Shown piece by piece: positions 11,300 through 24,700 of a stretch of DNA of 64,000 nucleotides. The stretch's first letter is position 1. Every line of letters begins with the position of its first letter. The notes under the pieces are model-generated. The model had not been told where the DNA came from. It did no database searches and saw only the letters and a program-made list of their open reading frames with translations. This DNA comes from Limonium bicolor (taxonomy: Eukaryota; Streptophyta; Magnoliopsida; Caryophyllales; Plumbaginaceae). The DNA lies in NCBI GenBank assembly GCA_023374045.1, contig CM041776.1, positions 122,159,000-122,222,999 of the forward strand, written 5' to 3'. A program made the position numbers and the translations under genes.

Positions 11300-11486
11300 G
11301 GTTCCGTTCGGTTACTTTTTTGAAGTGTGGTTAACTAATTAGTAAACTGACAAGTGTACTCAAGTTAATTTTCAGTGAGTCTGGCTAATATTCTGAACCA
11401 ATAGTATTAAGACACATAGAGTACCTTTATCATAAATCTACTCTTTTAAAATAAAGGCAGCATAAAGGTGTCTGCCGAACGGAACC
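11300..11486. mobile_element. MITE, 187 bp, PIF/Harbinger-like
   Basis: Perfect 12-bp terminal inverted repeats GGTTCCGTTCGG (11300-11311) and CCGAACGGAACC (11475-11486) are flanked by a 3-bp duplication CTA (11297-11299 and 11487-11489). It is non-coding. The 3-bp duplication suggests the PIF/Harbinger superfamily, but the superfamily call is an inference. Confidence 0.82.
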
Positions 11487-11942
11487 CTAGTAAAAGATGT
11501 GGTCAGACACCATCTTCTACAGCAATATCTGTATTTCGTAGGTTCTGGCGTTGTGTGAAGAACTTAATGACTTGTTCAACGGACTGTAATGAAAACTAAT
11601 TTACATAAGCTGTTAGTTATAATAAAGGAATTCCCCAAAATACTAAACTACAAATAATAACTTATCTGTTCTATTGATTCCCACAAAGTCTACGAAGAGC
11701 AATGACTTATTAAAAATCTTCGAGAACAAAGAAAAATATATGATTCGGAAGTAACTGTATAAACAATAAAGCTTAAAATGCATGTTACATACATTTCAAT
11801 TAGCAAGATAGTAAAATAACCAAATTTAACAAATAAGGTATGTAACAAATTTAGAGTAAGAGAATACACATATAACCAAAATATACTTCAACTAGAATAA
11901 CAATTCTCATAGTACGTTCCATAAATAAAGTAAAAGATATTA

Positions 11943-12332
11943 GAGCAACCACAATAACACATAATTCCTTAACACGTCCCTATGTGCTATGTCACTCAAA
12001 TACTATATATTTTTTTGGTAAGGAACTTCTTTCATCACGGTAGCAAAATTTCTTAGCTTCTCTTTCCCTTCCCACTTTTACATTTTGTACTAGTTCTATA
12101 TTACTTTATTGTACAGCAAAGAGAAATAGGTACACAAAACGTTACTTTGCACACAGGAGGGAGGAGATTGGTGCAGTGTGTGCAGGCCAACAACCAATAA
12201 AAACAAAGCAAAGTACAATTCTTATCTAAGCAACAAGGAGAGAGAAAATGAGTTGATTCAACTCTGCTGTAGAGGTTTTTTCTATTTGTCTTACTAACAT
12301 GTAGAGTTGAATCAACTCTAGTGTAGTTGCTC
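11943..12332. mobile_element. MITE, 390 bp, TTA duplication
   Basis: The termini GAGCAACCACA (left) and the complement of GAGCAACTACA (right) have one mismatch in 11. They are flanked by TTA (11940-11942 and 12333-12335), as for PIF/Harbinger MITEs. Inside, GAGTTGATTCAACTC (near 12251) and GAGTTGAATCAACTC (near 12304) are near-palindromes facing each other. The 101-codon ORF on the - strand is not a gene. Confidence 0.72.
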
Positions 12333-12629
12333 TTAGAAGATACATCATATTTTCCATTGAGTTCTTCCCGTAATATACTTACAATATTATTTTGATGAAT
12401 AAACATACATATGCATATGGCTCATGAATTGAGCTATATTTGTGATATCTTTTTATGTTATCGATAAAATAACCAAAACAAGAAAATGGTCAAATATTTG
12501 CAAGTCATTCTTCTTCATCTTTCCTTGACTTTGGATATTTTAAACCAAACAAGATAATAACTAATAATATAAACTATATTCTACAAACTATACTTTTAAC
12601 CAAACTAGTTGTTACGTTTAGAATTGAGG

Positions 12630-12634
12630 GAGCT
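12630..12634. repeat. Target-site duplication of B, left (GAGCT)
   Basis: GAGCT precedes the 5' LTR and recurs at 57831-57835 after the 3' LTR. This proves that the two outer LTRs, 45 kb apart, belong to one insertion. Confidence 0.95.
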
Positions 12635-14229
12635 TGAAATACCCCAAACTAATAAAACATGGATTAAACATCTAATCACATTAATTAAGGCCTAAACATG
12701 CCTTAAAAGTCAACTGAGAACAACAGTGGTCAACACAAAGCAAAATATTGCACCCTTTGACTGTTTAGGGTAAATAAATACCCAAATGAACTTCTTAGGA
12801 CCTAAAACTTTGTCCTAAGCTTATTAACACATTACTAAACATATTACAATTGTTGGACAACACTCCAACACAAAGAACAAGCATTTACATGCTTCAAGGT
12901 CAAGTAGGGCAAAAATGTGCTCTAAGAAAAACTTAAAGGTCTATGACCTCTAAATGATATAAAGTTGGATTCTATGATCAAATATCATGTAAGGAACACA
13001 ACAAAACTGTTCTCAAAGAAAACTGAGCTCAGAAACACCTTGCGACTCAAAATGTGCACTAAAATTCCTTAAAGCACTTTTTTTGTGTATGAGCTCTAAG
13101 ATAATGACTTTTTGTCACTGTAAAGACTATATTAAGTTCTTTATAACATTAATGTGACATGATAGACTATATTATAAAGTCTAAATCAAAGTTTGAAAAT
13201 AAAATCAAAATGGGCAATTTAGTATGAATAGTACCCAAAAATAACATTTTAATTACTAAGTATTAACCTTGGTCAATTGTCACCCATTGACCACACCCCC
13301 CATTGCCGACCTCCTTTGGCTATAATGCCCACTCATTAAGCTACCTATAAACAAATAACTAGCTAATTTGGTGAGTCACCTAATTACTATTTGAAAAGTA
13401 ATATATTAATGACTTAAAAGCAAATCTAGCTTAATCTTCTCATTTCCTTCATTCCCAGCCGACACAGCAGCTCCATCCTCTCTATTTGCTTCTCCAAAAC
13501 CGTGGCTAACTCACCATATACAGAGAAGAACACCTTGCTACCCAGGTAAGCTTAATTAGTCATTTTATGTTCATTTTCTTCACAATTCTTTCCTCTTTCC
13601 ATGGAGCAAAGCATCAACCATTTCCATCAATGTTCTTAGGTTTTTTTGGAGGTTAAATGGAGGGTGTATCTTGGCATTAACAAGGGAAGGAGGTGGAGAA
13701 ACCTAATCTTGTTCTTAAGGTATAAAAATGTGCTTTAAGCACTTATCCTTTGATTCTCATCAATTCCGGTTGTAAAGCTTTGTTTTATAAGCTTATAATA
13801 TTCATCTTAACATACTTATTCAGTTGATATATCAAGAGCTTCAAGGTATAGCCAAATCCAAGCCAAAAACACCATTTTTGGCATTTTAAACAAGGTAAAA
13901 ATTAGCCATCTTCTAATCTGAGTTATACCAGTTTAAAGCTTGGTTTTAGTAGCTCTTTTGATGCTCTTTAACTTGTGTAAATTTAGGCCGAAGTCAGCCT
14001 TGGTAACCTTGGTGTTCTAAGGTAATTTTTACCTTGAAAATTGACATTAAACACTTCTTATGGTTAGATCTTGCTTGGAGACTAATCATGCCTTAATTGT
14101 TGTTTGAAAACATGTAAATGATGCTGTGGAAATGTTATCCTAAGCAGGCCGTGGCCAAACAAGGCCTTAACTAGGCAAAAACAAGGTATAAATCACTTAA
14201 ACCTACACTTGGTATATTATTATGTATTT

Positions 14230-14281
<52 letters not shown>

Positions 14282-17200
14282 CCGTGAGTGAATGGTTATA
14301 TTAATTTTTTATTTTGACCTTAGGTGATTAAGAAATGGTTTAATAAATTTTATAACTAATTAATAAGCATAAATGTCAAATTTAAGACATTATGTGGAAA
14401 ATTGGTAAATAAGGAAAATATATGTGTAAGGCCGAGAGTTTAAAGTACTTTTGGGCATTTATGTGTAATTTATTTTATAAGCTAATGTTTGTAATAAGGC
14501 CATGTACTTTAGGCCATTTTATTTATGCATTTATAAGCTTTTAATTAAGTTTAGGTGCTAAATATAAATTACCGCAAGGAATTGGGGTTATAGTGTAAAT
14601 AAATTAAATTTGGGGGCTATATATTAATTAAGTCGAAAATTAGAGATTTAAATGAGTTTATATAAAAATTATAAGATTATATAAAGTTTTGGGGTTAAAT
14701 GGTAATTTCTGAAAAATAAGGGTACAAACCGTAATATATGGTTATTGATGGTCAAGGAAATATTAAGGTGGTCAACCTTGACCATATGGTAGGTTTTGAC
14801 CAAATTAAATAAGTTAGATAACTTATTTAAGGTTTTGTTATAACATAAGTATTTAATTGTAACAATTTTATAACATATGTGGTATATATGTTATTACCAA
14901 AAATAAAGGGTGTATAATGGTATTATAAACACCCATGGGCTATTAGGAGTTTTTAGGAATTTATTGGGTTGTTTTTGGAATTAAAATAAACTATATATGT
15001 ATAATATATAGTTATTATGTCATTATGACACTTTGGAATATAAGAGGGGGTGGAAATGTAATATACCGAAAGTATATGGTTAGAAAGGGTAATTATAACC
15101 CTTTGGTGAAATTTGGATATTTTTGGAATTATATAAGAGAATTTAATAAGATATGTGTATAATATATAGTTTTAATGATATTATAAAACTATATGTTATA
15201 AATGGGCCAAATGGCAATTATAGAATATATTGAGGTCTGTTCAGAATTTTACAAAAATATAACCATAGGTTATACCATTTTATAAGTTAAAAATGTTATA
15301 TTATATGATATATATAACATGTTATAAATAATGGGGTGATTTTGTAAATAAAGGAAACTATGGAGTATGAAAAAGAATAAGGTTTTTGATAAGGTGCCCA
15401 TGCGGCAATATATATATAGTTTTGTATGAAAACTATAGGTTATAAATTAAAGGGAATAAAAATATCATATAATATGATATTAGTTTATGGTATAACATTA
15501 CATAATGTTATGTGGTCAAAATGAAATTAAAATAAAGATAAGGGTTGTACCGAATTATTAAGAAATGGGATATGAATTTTAGACTATGGTCTACTATGTT
15601 ATAAATGTTATAACAATTATATGGTGTTAATGGTTTTAATGGAATTAATATAAGTAAGGATATTCACATTAAATAATGTGACAAACTATAAATAAATAAG
15701 ATTTATAAACTAAGGTATTTATTGATTAAACCTTAGGAGTTGTAATAATACAACATAAAATGTTACATAATGTTAGGATAATAATCTTAATATAAGTTGT
15801 ATAATATAATACAACTAATGGGAATAATCATCTAATATAAGATGATAAAATGTAACATATGATGTAAGAGTTTAATAACTCATGAGACTTACCTACATGG
15901 TAAATATATACATATACAAGAATAATGTATATAAGGATGGACATATATTATGGTTGGAAACCATATAGTATATGGTGGTGGTTATTACAAAAAAAATAGT
16001 TACAAACTATAAGTTATGAGTTTTTGAATGCAAATATAATTTGCTAAGATAATGGATTATATAATACAATGTATTATAATGGATGGTGGGAAAATGATAC
16101 AGTATGAAAAATAATACAATATAATATAATAATGCATGCATACATGCAACTATAGGTTATATACCTAGATTTAATGGTGGATAAGATTAAGGAAATATAA
16201 TGAATTAAACTTAACAGTCGAAATGTTTTGACATACGAGTTTTAGTAACAAAGCCGACCGGTTTAGAGAAACCCGTAACAAATAACTGTAGAAATCTGGG
16301 GATGAACTGTCGGGGTTACTTGCTATTCGGAAATACCGGATGTAGTTAGTCATGGAGACTGACTTATAGTTTTAATACCGTTTAGATTATACTTCAGACG
16401 AGGACGCTTGACGAGCTAGTGGACTACACTGCGCATCCTAGGTCTTGGTGAACGGTATGTAAAGGGGTTTGATCCGAGTTGTCCTAAGGAAACTCCTTGG
16501 GCTCGGATTTGGTTGATATAACTTGTGTGTTATGTGTGTGGATACATGTATGTGATTAAGTGTTACTGCATTATTTATTTATGCACGAGCGTCCTACGGG
16601 GCTAACACTACGTCGACTATAGATCGACTTATATAAATATACATATACGTTAATGTGATAACATGACGGTTACTTGATATAATACCATTGTATTAATATT
16701 AAGTATATGGTAACCTAAGTAAAATACTTAGGGACGAGTCACGACATTGTCGGTCTCTAGAGCATGGATCTCGAACATGAATATGACCTAGATTACTTAT
16801 AGGTATATGTGAGACCCATTGGGCAGCTAACTAATAATTATTCTCCATAAGACTAAGAGCATATCTTAAACATTATGAGAGAGAGATGGTATGAGTTGAG
16901 GTGAGGAATCCCGGTAGTTTACGAACTACTAGGTTGCGCATTTGTGATCACTGAGGGGTTCCCGATCGGGTTCCGCTCCAGGTTTATACCCAATGAGCCC
17001 TATTTGGATCGTGGGTCAGGTGGCTACGACCTTTTATATGGACGTCTTACGAGACAAAAGAGAATAGTCAGGGGCCTCCGGACCTCTGGCGAAATGAGCA
17101 CCTTTGTATGTACGAGAGGACTACTGTCCATGGTGAGGTTATCGGGTTGTCTTAACATGACGCCCAACTGGTATTAATTAAACATGGTTGGATGGGGCCT

Positions 17201-17917
17201 TAAAGGCCAAGGTAAATTAACTACAGAAACTGTACACTACGGCGATTGTACATTGTACATTATACTGTAATTATTCGATACGTTCGATATACAATTGTTG
17301 TTTGAGATGTTAAATGAATGTTTGGATTGGATGGATGGTTAAGTGTTATGATTGTTTGGATGGATGATTATGTATATTTATATATGTATATTACAGTATT
17401 GTTTATAAACTGTAAATGGAAAGGCATGAAACCAATCTAATAATAAGATGATTAAAATGACTAAGTGACCATTAGGGTTCAGGCCCGGCATACTCAGCGT
17501 CTATCGCTGATACTACACCATATGCAGGTTGTTGATTATCGCCGAAGCCGAAGTGCGGGAACAGGGGTAATTAGAGTTTACTTTAATTACCGCACAGGGA
17601 GTTTATTTGTATAACAATGAAGATGGTGAATTGTAATATGGTAAGGTTATGTATATTCGGGATTGGGTAGACGCTCACTTGTCGAAATTTATGGTTTATG
17701 GACTTAGTATGATGTATAGGAGTTTTCTCATTATCACGGCGGTTAGCAGTTTGTTTATGTTGGAAGTTGGATAGTTTGGCTTCGTTACTTGCATGGGCGA
17801 GTAATGGTCGGTGACACCCGGGTGAGTATTGTTGTTGTTATTATTTCTTCCGCTGTAAGACGTTTTATTTATTGCTACGTGAGAGATTATTACGTGATTA
17901 TGGAGAGGGGTGTTACA
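12635..17917 (+). repeat. Element B 5' LTR (5283 bp)
   Basis: It begins TGAAATACCCCAAAC and ends GAGAGGGGTGTTACA. It pairs with 52571-57830. The middle (about 14300-16200) is extremely AT-rich with many TATA-like words, and the last 1.7 kb is less AT-rich and full of short inverted repeats. No gene is contained; the short ORFs at 16171-16353 and 16944-17177 are in both LTR copies without recognisable domains. Confidence 0.94.
14229..14278. repeat. (TA)n microsatellite in B 5' LTR
   Basis: About 22 TA units. The matching tract in the 3' LTR (about 54163-54184) is much shorter, so it has changed length since insertion. Confidence 0.9.
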
Positions 17918-17921
17918 AAAG

Positions 17922-17949
17922 TGGTATCAGAGCGGAGTACCGCTCTGAT
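17922..17949 (+). promoter_or_regulatory. B primer-binding site (tRNA-iMet) inside an inverted repeat
   Basis: TGGTATCAGAGC (17922-17933) starts four bases after the LTR. Its second half is the left arm of a perfect 10-bp hairpin: ATCAGAGCGG (17926-17935), loop AGTA, CCGCTCTGAT (17940-17949). The right arm repeats the last bases of the tRNA itself (GCTCTGAT). The same arrangement is found in C and D. Confidence 0.93.
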
Positions 17950-18151
17950 GACGAGGAAAATAGGTTAAGACAGTGAGCTTAGGTCTTGGGAAATTATGGG
18001 AAACGTTTGTGAGGTATGAGACGACTCGTCTTAAGAGATATTGTGACTAGTAACGCAAATTGCGTGATATATTGGCCTTTAAAGGCAATTCAATATCTAC
18101 TGGTTGTGTACGGTAAATTACCGAGTATTTATGTGACATTCTGTACTACAG

Positions 18152-19551
18152 ATGTCTGGGGGAACTAGAGGGCGTGGTACAGGTAGAGGTGGAGGCGGTG
18201 ACCCCGTGGTTCCAGGATTTGCTGAGACGATTGCTGCCGCTCTCGCACAGCTGGGTACTCAAATTGGAGGAGCACCAGCCCACCCGCCACAGCCCAAGGA
18301 AACGAACTGGCTCAAGTCAGTTACTGAGACCCGACCACCTACATATTCAGGGGAGCCAGACCCCGTAGCCTTGGAGTGTTTCATTGTTGAACATGAGAAG
18401 GCCTACGAAGCTTTGCAAGTACCTGCCGGCCAGAAGGTCGTCATTGCTGCTTTCCATCTGAAGGATGCAGCCAGCACTTGGTGGAGGTTGGTCAAGGACC
18501 ATCACCTGGCTATACCCGACTTTTCGTGGGCTGCCTTTGTCGAGTTGCTGAGGGGGAAGTACTACCCGGCGCATCTCAAGCAGAAGAAGCGCCATGAGTT
18601 CGAGACATTATCCCAGGGAGGTCTGACCGTGGATGAGTACTACGCTCGATTCATTGGTCTACTGGACTTTATCCCCGGAGTTGATTACTCAGAGACCGTG
18701 AAGGTCGAGAAGTTTCAGGGGGGATTGTTGTTTCGCATCCAGATGACGATGGGTGCTACCCTCTATACTACCATCCAGGTATTAACATGAAAGCCGTAAA
18801 TTATTTACTTACTACATCACCAATTAACTTTGTGAGAACTTACCAATGAGATTCCAGGAGTGTTATGATGCTGCCTCGAGGACGGAGCTAATGCTCCATA
18901 CTCGGGAAGAGACTCTCGGGGCCAAGAAGAGAAAGAACCCTGAGGGAGAGTCTGAGGGTGGAGGAGCATCTCCAGGCGATAGCTAGAAGAAAGGGAAGTA
19001 AGGACTAATCCCATTCTAAATTGTTCGCCATATTAAATATCTTATGAATGCGGACCCGAAACCTTGAACAGGAAATTCTTTCAAAAGAAAGAGCAGCAGG
19101 GTCACCAGAGAGCGAAGGGGAAAGAGCCCGTACTTCGGTTGACCGGCCCAGTCATAGATGCTCAGCCTCTGAGATCTGCGCCTCCTAAGGGTGAGAATAC
19201 CTACCTCTTAAATTCAATTATGACCTTAACCTTATATCATCAGATTTTAACTTAAACTAAATAATACCATCAGGCACCGAACAACCCCAGCGCTATTTCT
19301 ATTGCAAGCGTTGTGGGAAGGACTATCCTGGGGTCGAATGCAATGGCCGTAAAGTTGAGTGTCGGTGTTGCAAGAAAGAGGGCCACCGGGAGTTCGAGTG
19401 CTGGATGAACCCAGAGAGCCGTAACTATAGGCCACCAAGGAATACTCAGAAGACCTCAGTTGGAGGATCTGGAGTACCACGAGGCGGTCAGGATGGCCAG
19501 ACATCTACTGATGCTGGAGCCCAGAAAGGGAAAGGAGTCGTTAGGGCATGA
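18152..19551 (+). CDS. gag: B gag, four exons and three introns; one in-frame TAG
   Basis: Exon 1 (18152-18778) starts MSGGTRGRGTGRGGGG and holds the capsid domain (FHLKDAASTWWRLVKDH, LLRGKYYPAHLKQKKRHEF, TVDEYYARFIGLLD). Exon 2 is 18858-18997, exon 3 is 19072-19190 and exon 4 is 19274-19551. Introns of 79, 74 and 83 nt are GT-AG, and joining them keeps one frame of 388 codons with phases 0, 2 and 1. Exon 4 carries YCKRCGKDYPG and a CCHC knuckle CRCCKKEGHREFEC, then ends GKGVVRA and TGA. A TAG at 18984-18986 sits in a low-complexity stretch and is probably a mutated CAG. The exon layout matches D gag, except that D lacks the second intron. No protease follows. The product would form particles for B or related RNAs if functional. 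Confidence 0.85.
18998..19071 (+). other. B-specific gag intron (absent from D)
   Basis: GTAAGG...TTGAACAG, 74 nt. It interrupts a Lys-Lys-Gly-Lys-Phe-Phe block that is continuous in D (around 47350 on the - strand). The intron was therefore gained in B's lineage or lost in D's. Confidence 0.75.
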
Positions 19552-21774
19552 GTACCCTGAACTCCGTGAGACCGCTGGTGGAAGACTTTTGCTTAATATG
19601 TTATGTACTTACCTTGGATGTTAGACAGAGTTATGTTATAAGTATGTGGGAGTGTGTCATTGACCAGTCGCCTTTGGTGTATGACTTTTGATACTAGTTA
19701 TGTGGACTCGATGCGAGTAACTTTAGAACCTTGACGGATTATATATATGAACAGGATGTTAAAGCTTACATTATCATGTAGTCTATACTCGACGACGCAG
19801 AGTCAATGAGACCGGTAATTACTGAACCAGAATTTCCACCTGCATGGCGCACTTGCTATTGCAAGCGCTATAACAAGTAAACCACTGAAATTTCCATCTG
19901 CTTTGCGCACTTGACAGAGCAAGTGCTGCAACTGCAACTACTACTTTTTAGTCTTTTATTATATATATACCAAAAAAAATGTTTTTCCCAACTTTTTCAT
20001 ACAAACCTCAAGATTAGAAACCTATGCAACCTTGGGAAGACCGTTAGTCCGACCACTGCAACTGGAAGAATTATACAGCCACTGTGATTGTAAACCACAC
20101 CAGTTTAATTGTCCGGGAATTTTTCAGACAGGGCTTATTAGCCAAATACCATCAGTGTATACCCGCATTTAATGCTAATCACTACCAGTGATGAATGTTT
20201 AGTCCTTATGGACAAGCATACCCTTTGTAGATGCACCACCGTCAGTGAGGATGGTTGGGAAGTGAAGAGCCAAGTTGCTCAAGCTATTATGCAATCTGCA
20301 ATGCATCCAATTAAACTAATGAGGGATTGAATATGAACTATGGATGAGATATGATCATGATAAGCAGAGAGAAAAGGAATAGGTGTGTACTCAATGAGAT
20401 CGAATTAGGAGAACCAAGCTTGCTAAATATAGCACAGATTCTACTTACACCAAGTTGAATAACACCGGCTAATGGCACGAATTACCACCGATGCCACTAG
20501 GGCAATAGCACTTATAACAAGATAACCAGTAACACGAACTAATAAACAACTACAAGGATATCCATCAAAGGGAGATTGACAACATAATACTTCACAATAC
20601 CCGTGTGACAGACATTACGAGTTTACTAAACAAGACATGGGACGACCGCACTCCGATAGGAGCATGTGGGCCTGACAGACTTATTTATGAGTTAGTCGGG
20701 TAAGTAGTAATGTATCAGTACGGTACCTCATGCAAGTAGACAAGTAGTGTTAGGAACACGAGAAGTAGTCAACTCCATACTACAGACAGTGATACAGATT
20801 ACCTCGAAGATGGACTAGAAGAGCCACAGTTAAGCCAACGGGCTAGAGAAATCAAGAACCTTCAACAGAGAGCAGTAGACAGTATACAGTGAAGTCAAGG
20901 AAACCGTTCAAGGACGTGAAACCGAAGGGAAGAAACATGGAAACCCATTATGGACGAATATTATGTAGAATCCTCATACCGATCGAGCTAATTCTTGCAA
21001 TCCAGAGGAAATCTACCAGTTGATGTGGATAGAAACGCGTGACTACGAAACGATGAGAAACAAGCTAATATACTAGCAGATACCTTAAGCAAGGAACAAT
21101 GGACTTGGAATGTACCACTCACATGATAATTCGCTCATCTTATCTGTTTGACTCATTAGATATTAGCTGCTGAGAGTTTACGCCTCTGCACTCTGTAAGA
21201 CTGAGTGTTTTGGTATTGCACTTGTGCAGTTATTAATCTAGTGGGAATACAGAAAGATAAAGTGGATATCAACACGAGTGTGTATCATAGAACTACAACA
21301 GTGTGTTACTCCGGAACAAAACCACCAGGAGACACGGATGACAAGCTTTATCTCCGTGGACATGTAGGCTGGTACGTCTTAATATTACAAAGACAAGTGC
21401 AAAGAGCACTAAGTACTAACAATAGCCAATGTCATATTACACCTCAAGCTGCATATCAGTGAGAGAAGACACACGCATGGATGCTAGTGATCCAAATGAG
21501 AGGATACACAACAATAGAAAGAGGCAAACTGAGCCTATGTTCATGGGTCTACACCTCAATACGGAGCGAGTGGGCCCATTAGAACGAATTGGGGAGAGAG
21601 CACAAATAAATCAATGCCTCACCCTTTATATATTGTGGAGCCCAAAAGGGCTAGAGTCATACCCGTCTCTCTGATATGAGGATAATCCACGAGTTGGATA
21701 ACTCTGGGAGAGCCAAGTATCCAGCGCTCCTTGTTGAGCGGCTGTTGTATACTTGTGGGGTACGGGGGCGTAAC
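19552..21774 (+). other. B post-gag non-coding region
   Basis: Where D carries AlkB and pol, B has 2.2 kb closed in all frames apart from short ORFs with no motif (for example 21205-21462 and 21429-21674). Pieces match the internal part of C: 19846-19930 with 27880-27960 (paired hairpins), and about 20635-20780 with 29245-29370 (GACCGCACTCC...GTGGGCCTGACA, then GTAATGTATCAGTA). I see no pol remnant, so the region appears to be a long-standing non-coding part of this subfamily. Confidence 0.75.
19847..19926 (+). repeat. Pair of GCACTTGC hairpins (B)
   Basis: Hairpin 1 is GCGCACTTGC-TATT-GCAAGCGC (19847-19868, one bulge). Hairpin 2 is GCACTTG-ACAGAG-CAAGTGC (19907-19926). They lie about 300 bases after gag. 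C has the same pair with different loops at 27882-27958. Confidence 0.85.
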
Positions 21775-21781
21775 CCTTTTT

Positions 21782-21789
21782 AAGGGGGG
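21782..21789 (+). promoter_or_regulatory. Internal polypurine tract of B
   Basis: CTTTTTAAGGGGGGTAGA is the same as the terminal tract at 37893-37900 but is followed, after removal of C, by GCCTCTTGG and not by an LTR. C inserted exactly here, duplicating GTAGA (21789-21793 and 37267-37271). C and D have the same internal copy. Confidence 0.85.
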
Positions 21790-21793
21790 TAGA
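21789..21793. repeat. Target-site duplication of C, left (GTAGA)
   Basis: GTAGA recurs at 37267-37271 right after C. Joining the two sides gives AAGGGGGGTAGAGCC, identical to the internal polypurine tract context of D, which confirms the insertion model. Confidence 0.93.
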
Positions 21794-24700
21794 TGAAATA
21801 CCCCTAACCTTTAAAATATAATTAAATGATCTATTAATGATCTAAGATGATTATTAAACATCTAAATATTATTGGGGAACAATCTAAAAGATCTCAACAA
21901 GGCAAAACACGCCTTAAGATCGGTAAAGCCAAAAATGTGCTTTAAGACACCATAAAGATTGTATGACCTCAAATAAGATCCAAAGTGGATTCCTAAGTAT
22001 TATAATGAATCAAGTAACACAATAAAACCATTCTCAAGGAGAACTAAGCTCAGGAACACCCTGTGACACAAAAATGTGCGCTAAAACTCCTTAAAGCACG
22101 TTTTTGTGAGATTGCCTTTTAAATTGATTTTTAATGGGCTTAAAAATTATAATTATCCTTAAATATATATAATCACATTATATCATATTAGGAATTTAAT
22201 TCCAGAAATTTACGAATTTTTACAAATTTATTATTAAAATATTAATAAAACCCTAAGTGGGGCCCGCATGAGTCAATATTGACCAAGCATGGTCAATGGT
22301 CAACTAATTGACCCACTTGGACCATGGCAGCCGGCTGGCAATAAGAGAGGAGGCAAAATAATTCCTTGATTGACAATAATGCTACCTAATACATTACTTT
22401 TTGAAAATTAAGCTTACTTTTACATTATTTCAAATTCTTTCAATCATTCCTTCCTTCCTCCTTCCTTCCTTGTCCGATCTTCTCCATCCCAGCCGAGCTC
22501 TCCCTTCCTCTCACGCTCTCAAAGCTTGCTCTTGAACATGGAAGGCAAACCTAGCTCTTAAGTCCTTAAGGTAAGTGTTTTAATGTCATTTTTAGCCCTT
22601 TTTCTTCATCTCTTCACTACCAACACCTAAATTTCGTGGCTCATCAATTCCTATGGCTTATTCTCAGTGTTCTAAGGTTAGAACAAGAGCTAAACTCGGT
22701 TGAGACCAGTAGAGGGACCAAGGTTGTTCAAATCTACATTTTAAGGTAAAAATGTGCTTTAAGCTCATAACTTTTGATTCCCTTCGAGTTTGGCTGTGAA
22801 ACTTTGGTCATAGCCTCATCTTCTTCTCTTTTTCATGTGGAATCTGTTGGTTAGCCATTTGGAGCAAGGGTGGCCGAGATCCAAGAGAAATACTCTCTTT
22901 TAAGGCATTTTCCAAGGTAAAACCTAATAACAAGGTAGTATTTCGAGATCTAACTATTTCCTATGTCAATATGGTGGATCTAACACCTTGTGGTGTGTTT
23001 GGTTCAGGTCGAAAATACCTAGAACTTCCCTTGCATTTTTAAGGTGATTTTTGCCTTAAATCTTACATTAATTATCCCTTATGGTTAAGCTCAAGCTTGG
23101 AGGGTAACCATATCTTGTTTTTGTGTATTAAACATGTCTAAATCAAGTGGTGATTTTTCCTACAAGTGGCCGAGAGCATACAAGGCTTAATCAAGGTATA
23201 AACACCTTAAACTTATGGTTTTTGTAATTTTTAAGCATATACAATATATGGCCGAGAGTGAATATATATATATAGGTCATATTGACCTAAAATGGAAAAA
23301 AAATGGCTAAGATAAATTAAGCTAGTCATTTAAGGGATTTAATTAACATGATGGTCAAATTATGACATTATGTGGAAAAATAATTAAACCTAAGTGAGGC
23401 CGAATATATATGCTATATTTTGAGACATTCATTGTGTAATTTATTTTGCAAGTTCAAGGTTGTAATAAGGCCATGTCATTAGGCCATTTTATTTTAAGTT
23501 TATAAGCTTATTTAGTTTTATTTATGCTTATAACTAAAATTGGGGCCAATTTGTAATTACTAGGAATTTAGGAAGCCGTGGGCTTAATTTAGAGCAATTT
23601 AGGCTTTTTAAATAAATTTAATAAAAATTATAACATTTTATAAGTTTTGGGTCAAAACTGTAAAAATAGAAAAGTATGGGGTATTGTTGGTAATTACCGA
23701 AAGTTTGAGTCCCAATTGGTATTAGAAGTCAAAGTTGACTATATAGGAGACTTTGACCAACTTTGGAGAATTTTAGAAATTAAAATACTACCTTATAATA
23801 AGATACTTATTAAATTGTAAAAGATTTATAAGACATGGGGTGGTATTGTGATTTCCGAAAACTTGGGGGTACTAAAAGGAGTTTAGTACAAACCTTAGGT
23901 TATTAGGAATTTTTAGGAATTGATTTGGTTAAATTTGGAGTTAATATGAATTAAATAAGTATAATATAAGGTATTTCATAATATTGTTACAAATGGGTAA
24001 CATATGTGGTAAAATCGAGATTTAGAGAAAGTATAAGGTTAGGAATAAGGTTTATAACCTTTTGGTATAGTTTGGTGATTTTTGGAATTATATACAAGGT
24101 TTTATAAGGACATATGTATAATATATGATTTTAATGGAATTAGAAAACTATATGTTATAAAGAGGGGAAATTGGTGAATATAGAAAGTTAAGTGGTGGAA
24201 AAATAATTTAAATAGACCATGGGGTATGTTCGGTTATTTTGAGGAAATATAACCATGGGTTATAATATTAAGGAATAAGGATTATAATATAAGGTATATA
24301 CTATAAGTGTAACAAGGAAACATAATTTGGGGTTGAGTTGTAAATTATGGAAGTTTTGGTGGGAATTAATTAATACCGAGAGTTTTAAGGGCTGTTTGGT
24401 ATTTATTAACAATATATAACTATAAGTTATAATTGTTTAATGACATAGTTGTCAAAATATATGTTATATAACTATAATATAACATGGTATAAATTATGTG
24501 GAGGATTTTGTAAATAATTAAGGAACATAGGTGCTGTTCGGAAATATTAATATTTTTGAATGAACTTTTAATATGGTTTTGATGTTATAAGAATTATAAC
24601 ATTTGTAATATAAGAGGTATTCATTAAAAAGAATGAATATATATTATAAGAATTGCCATATAAGAAATAGTTCCATGAATACATACACATAAATAAATAT

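Noticed and set aside
16171..17177. ORFs of 60 and 77 codons conserved in both B LTRs
   Set aside because: They are conserved only because LTRs are copies of each other. No domain is recognised and the LTR position argues against a gene.
17922..17949. tRNA gene fragment
   Set aside because: The match to initiator-Met tRNA is limited to the 12-base primer site plus a short inverted copy. There is no tRNA body.
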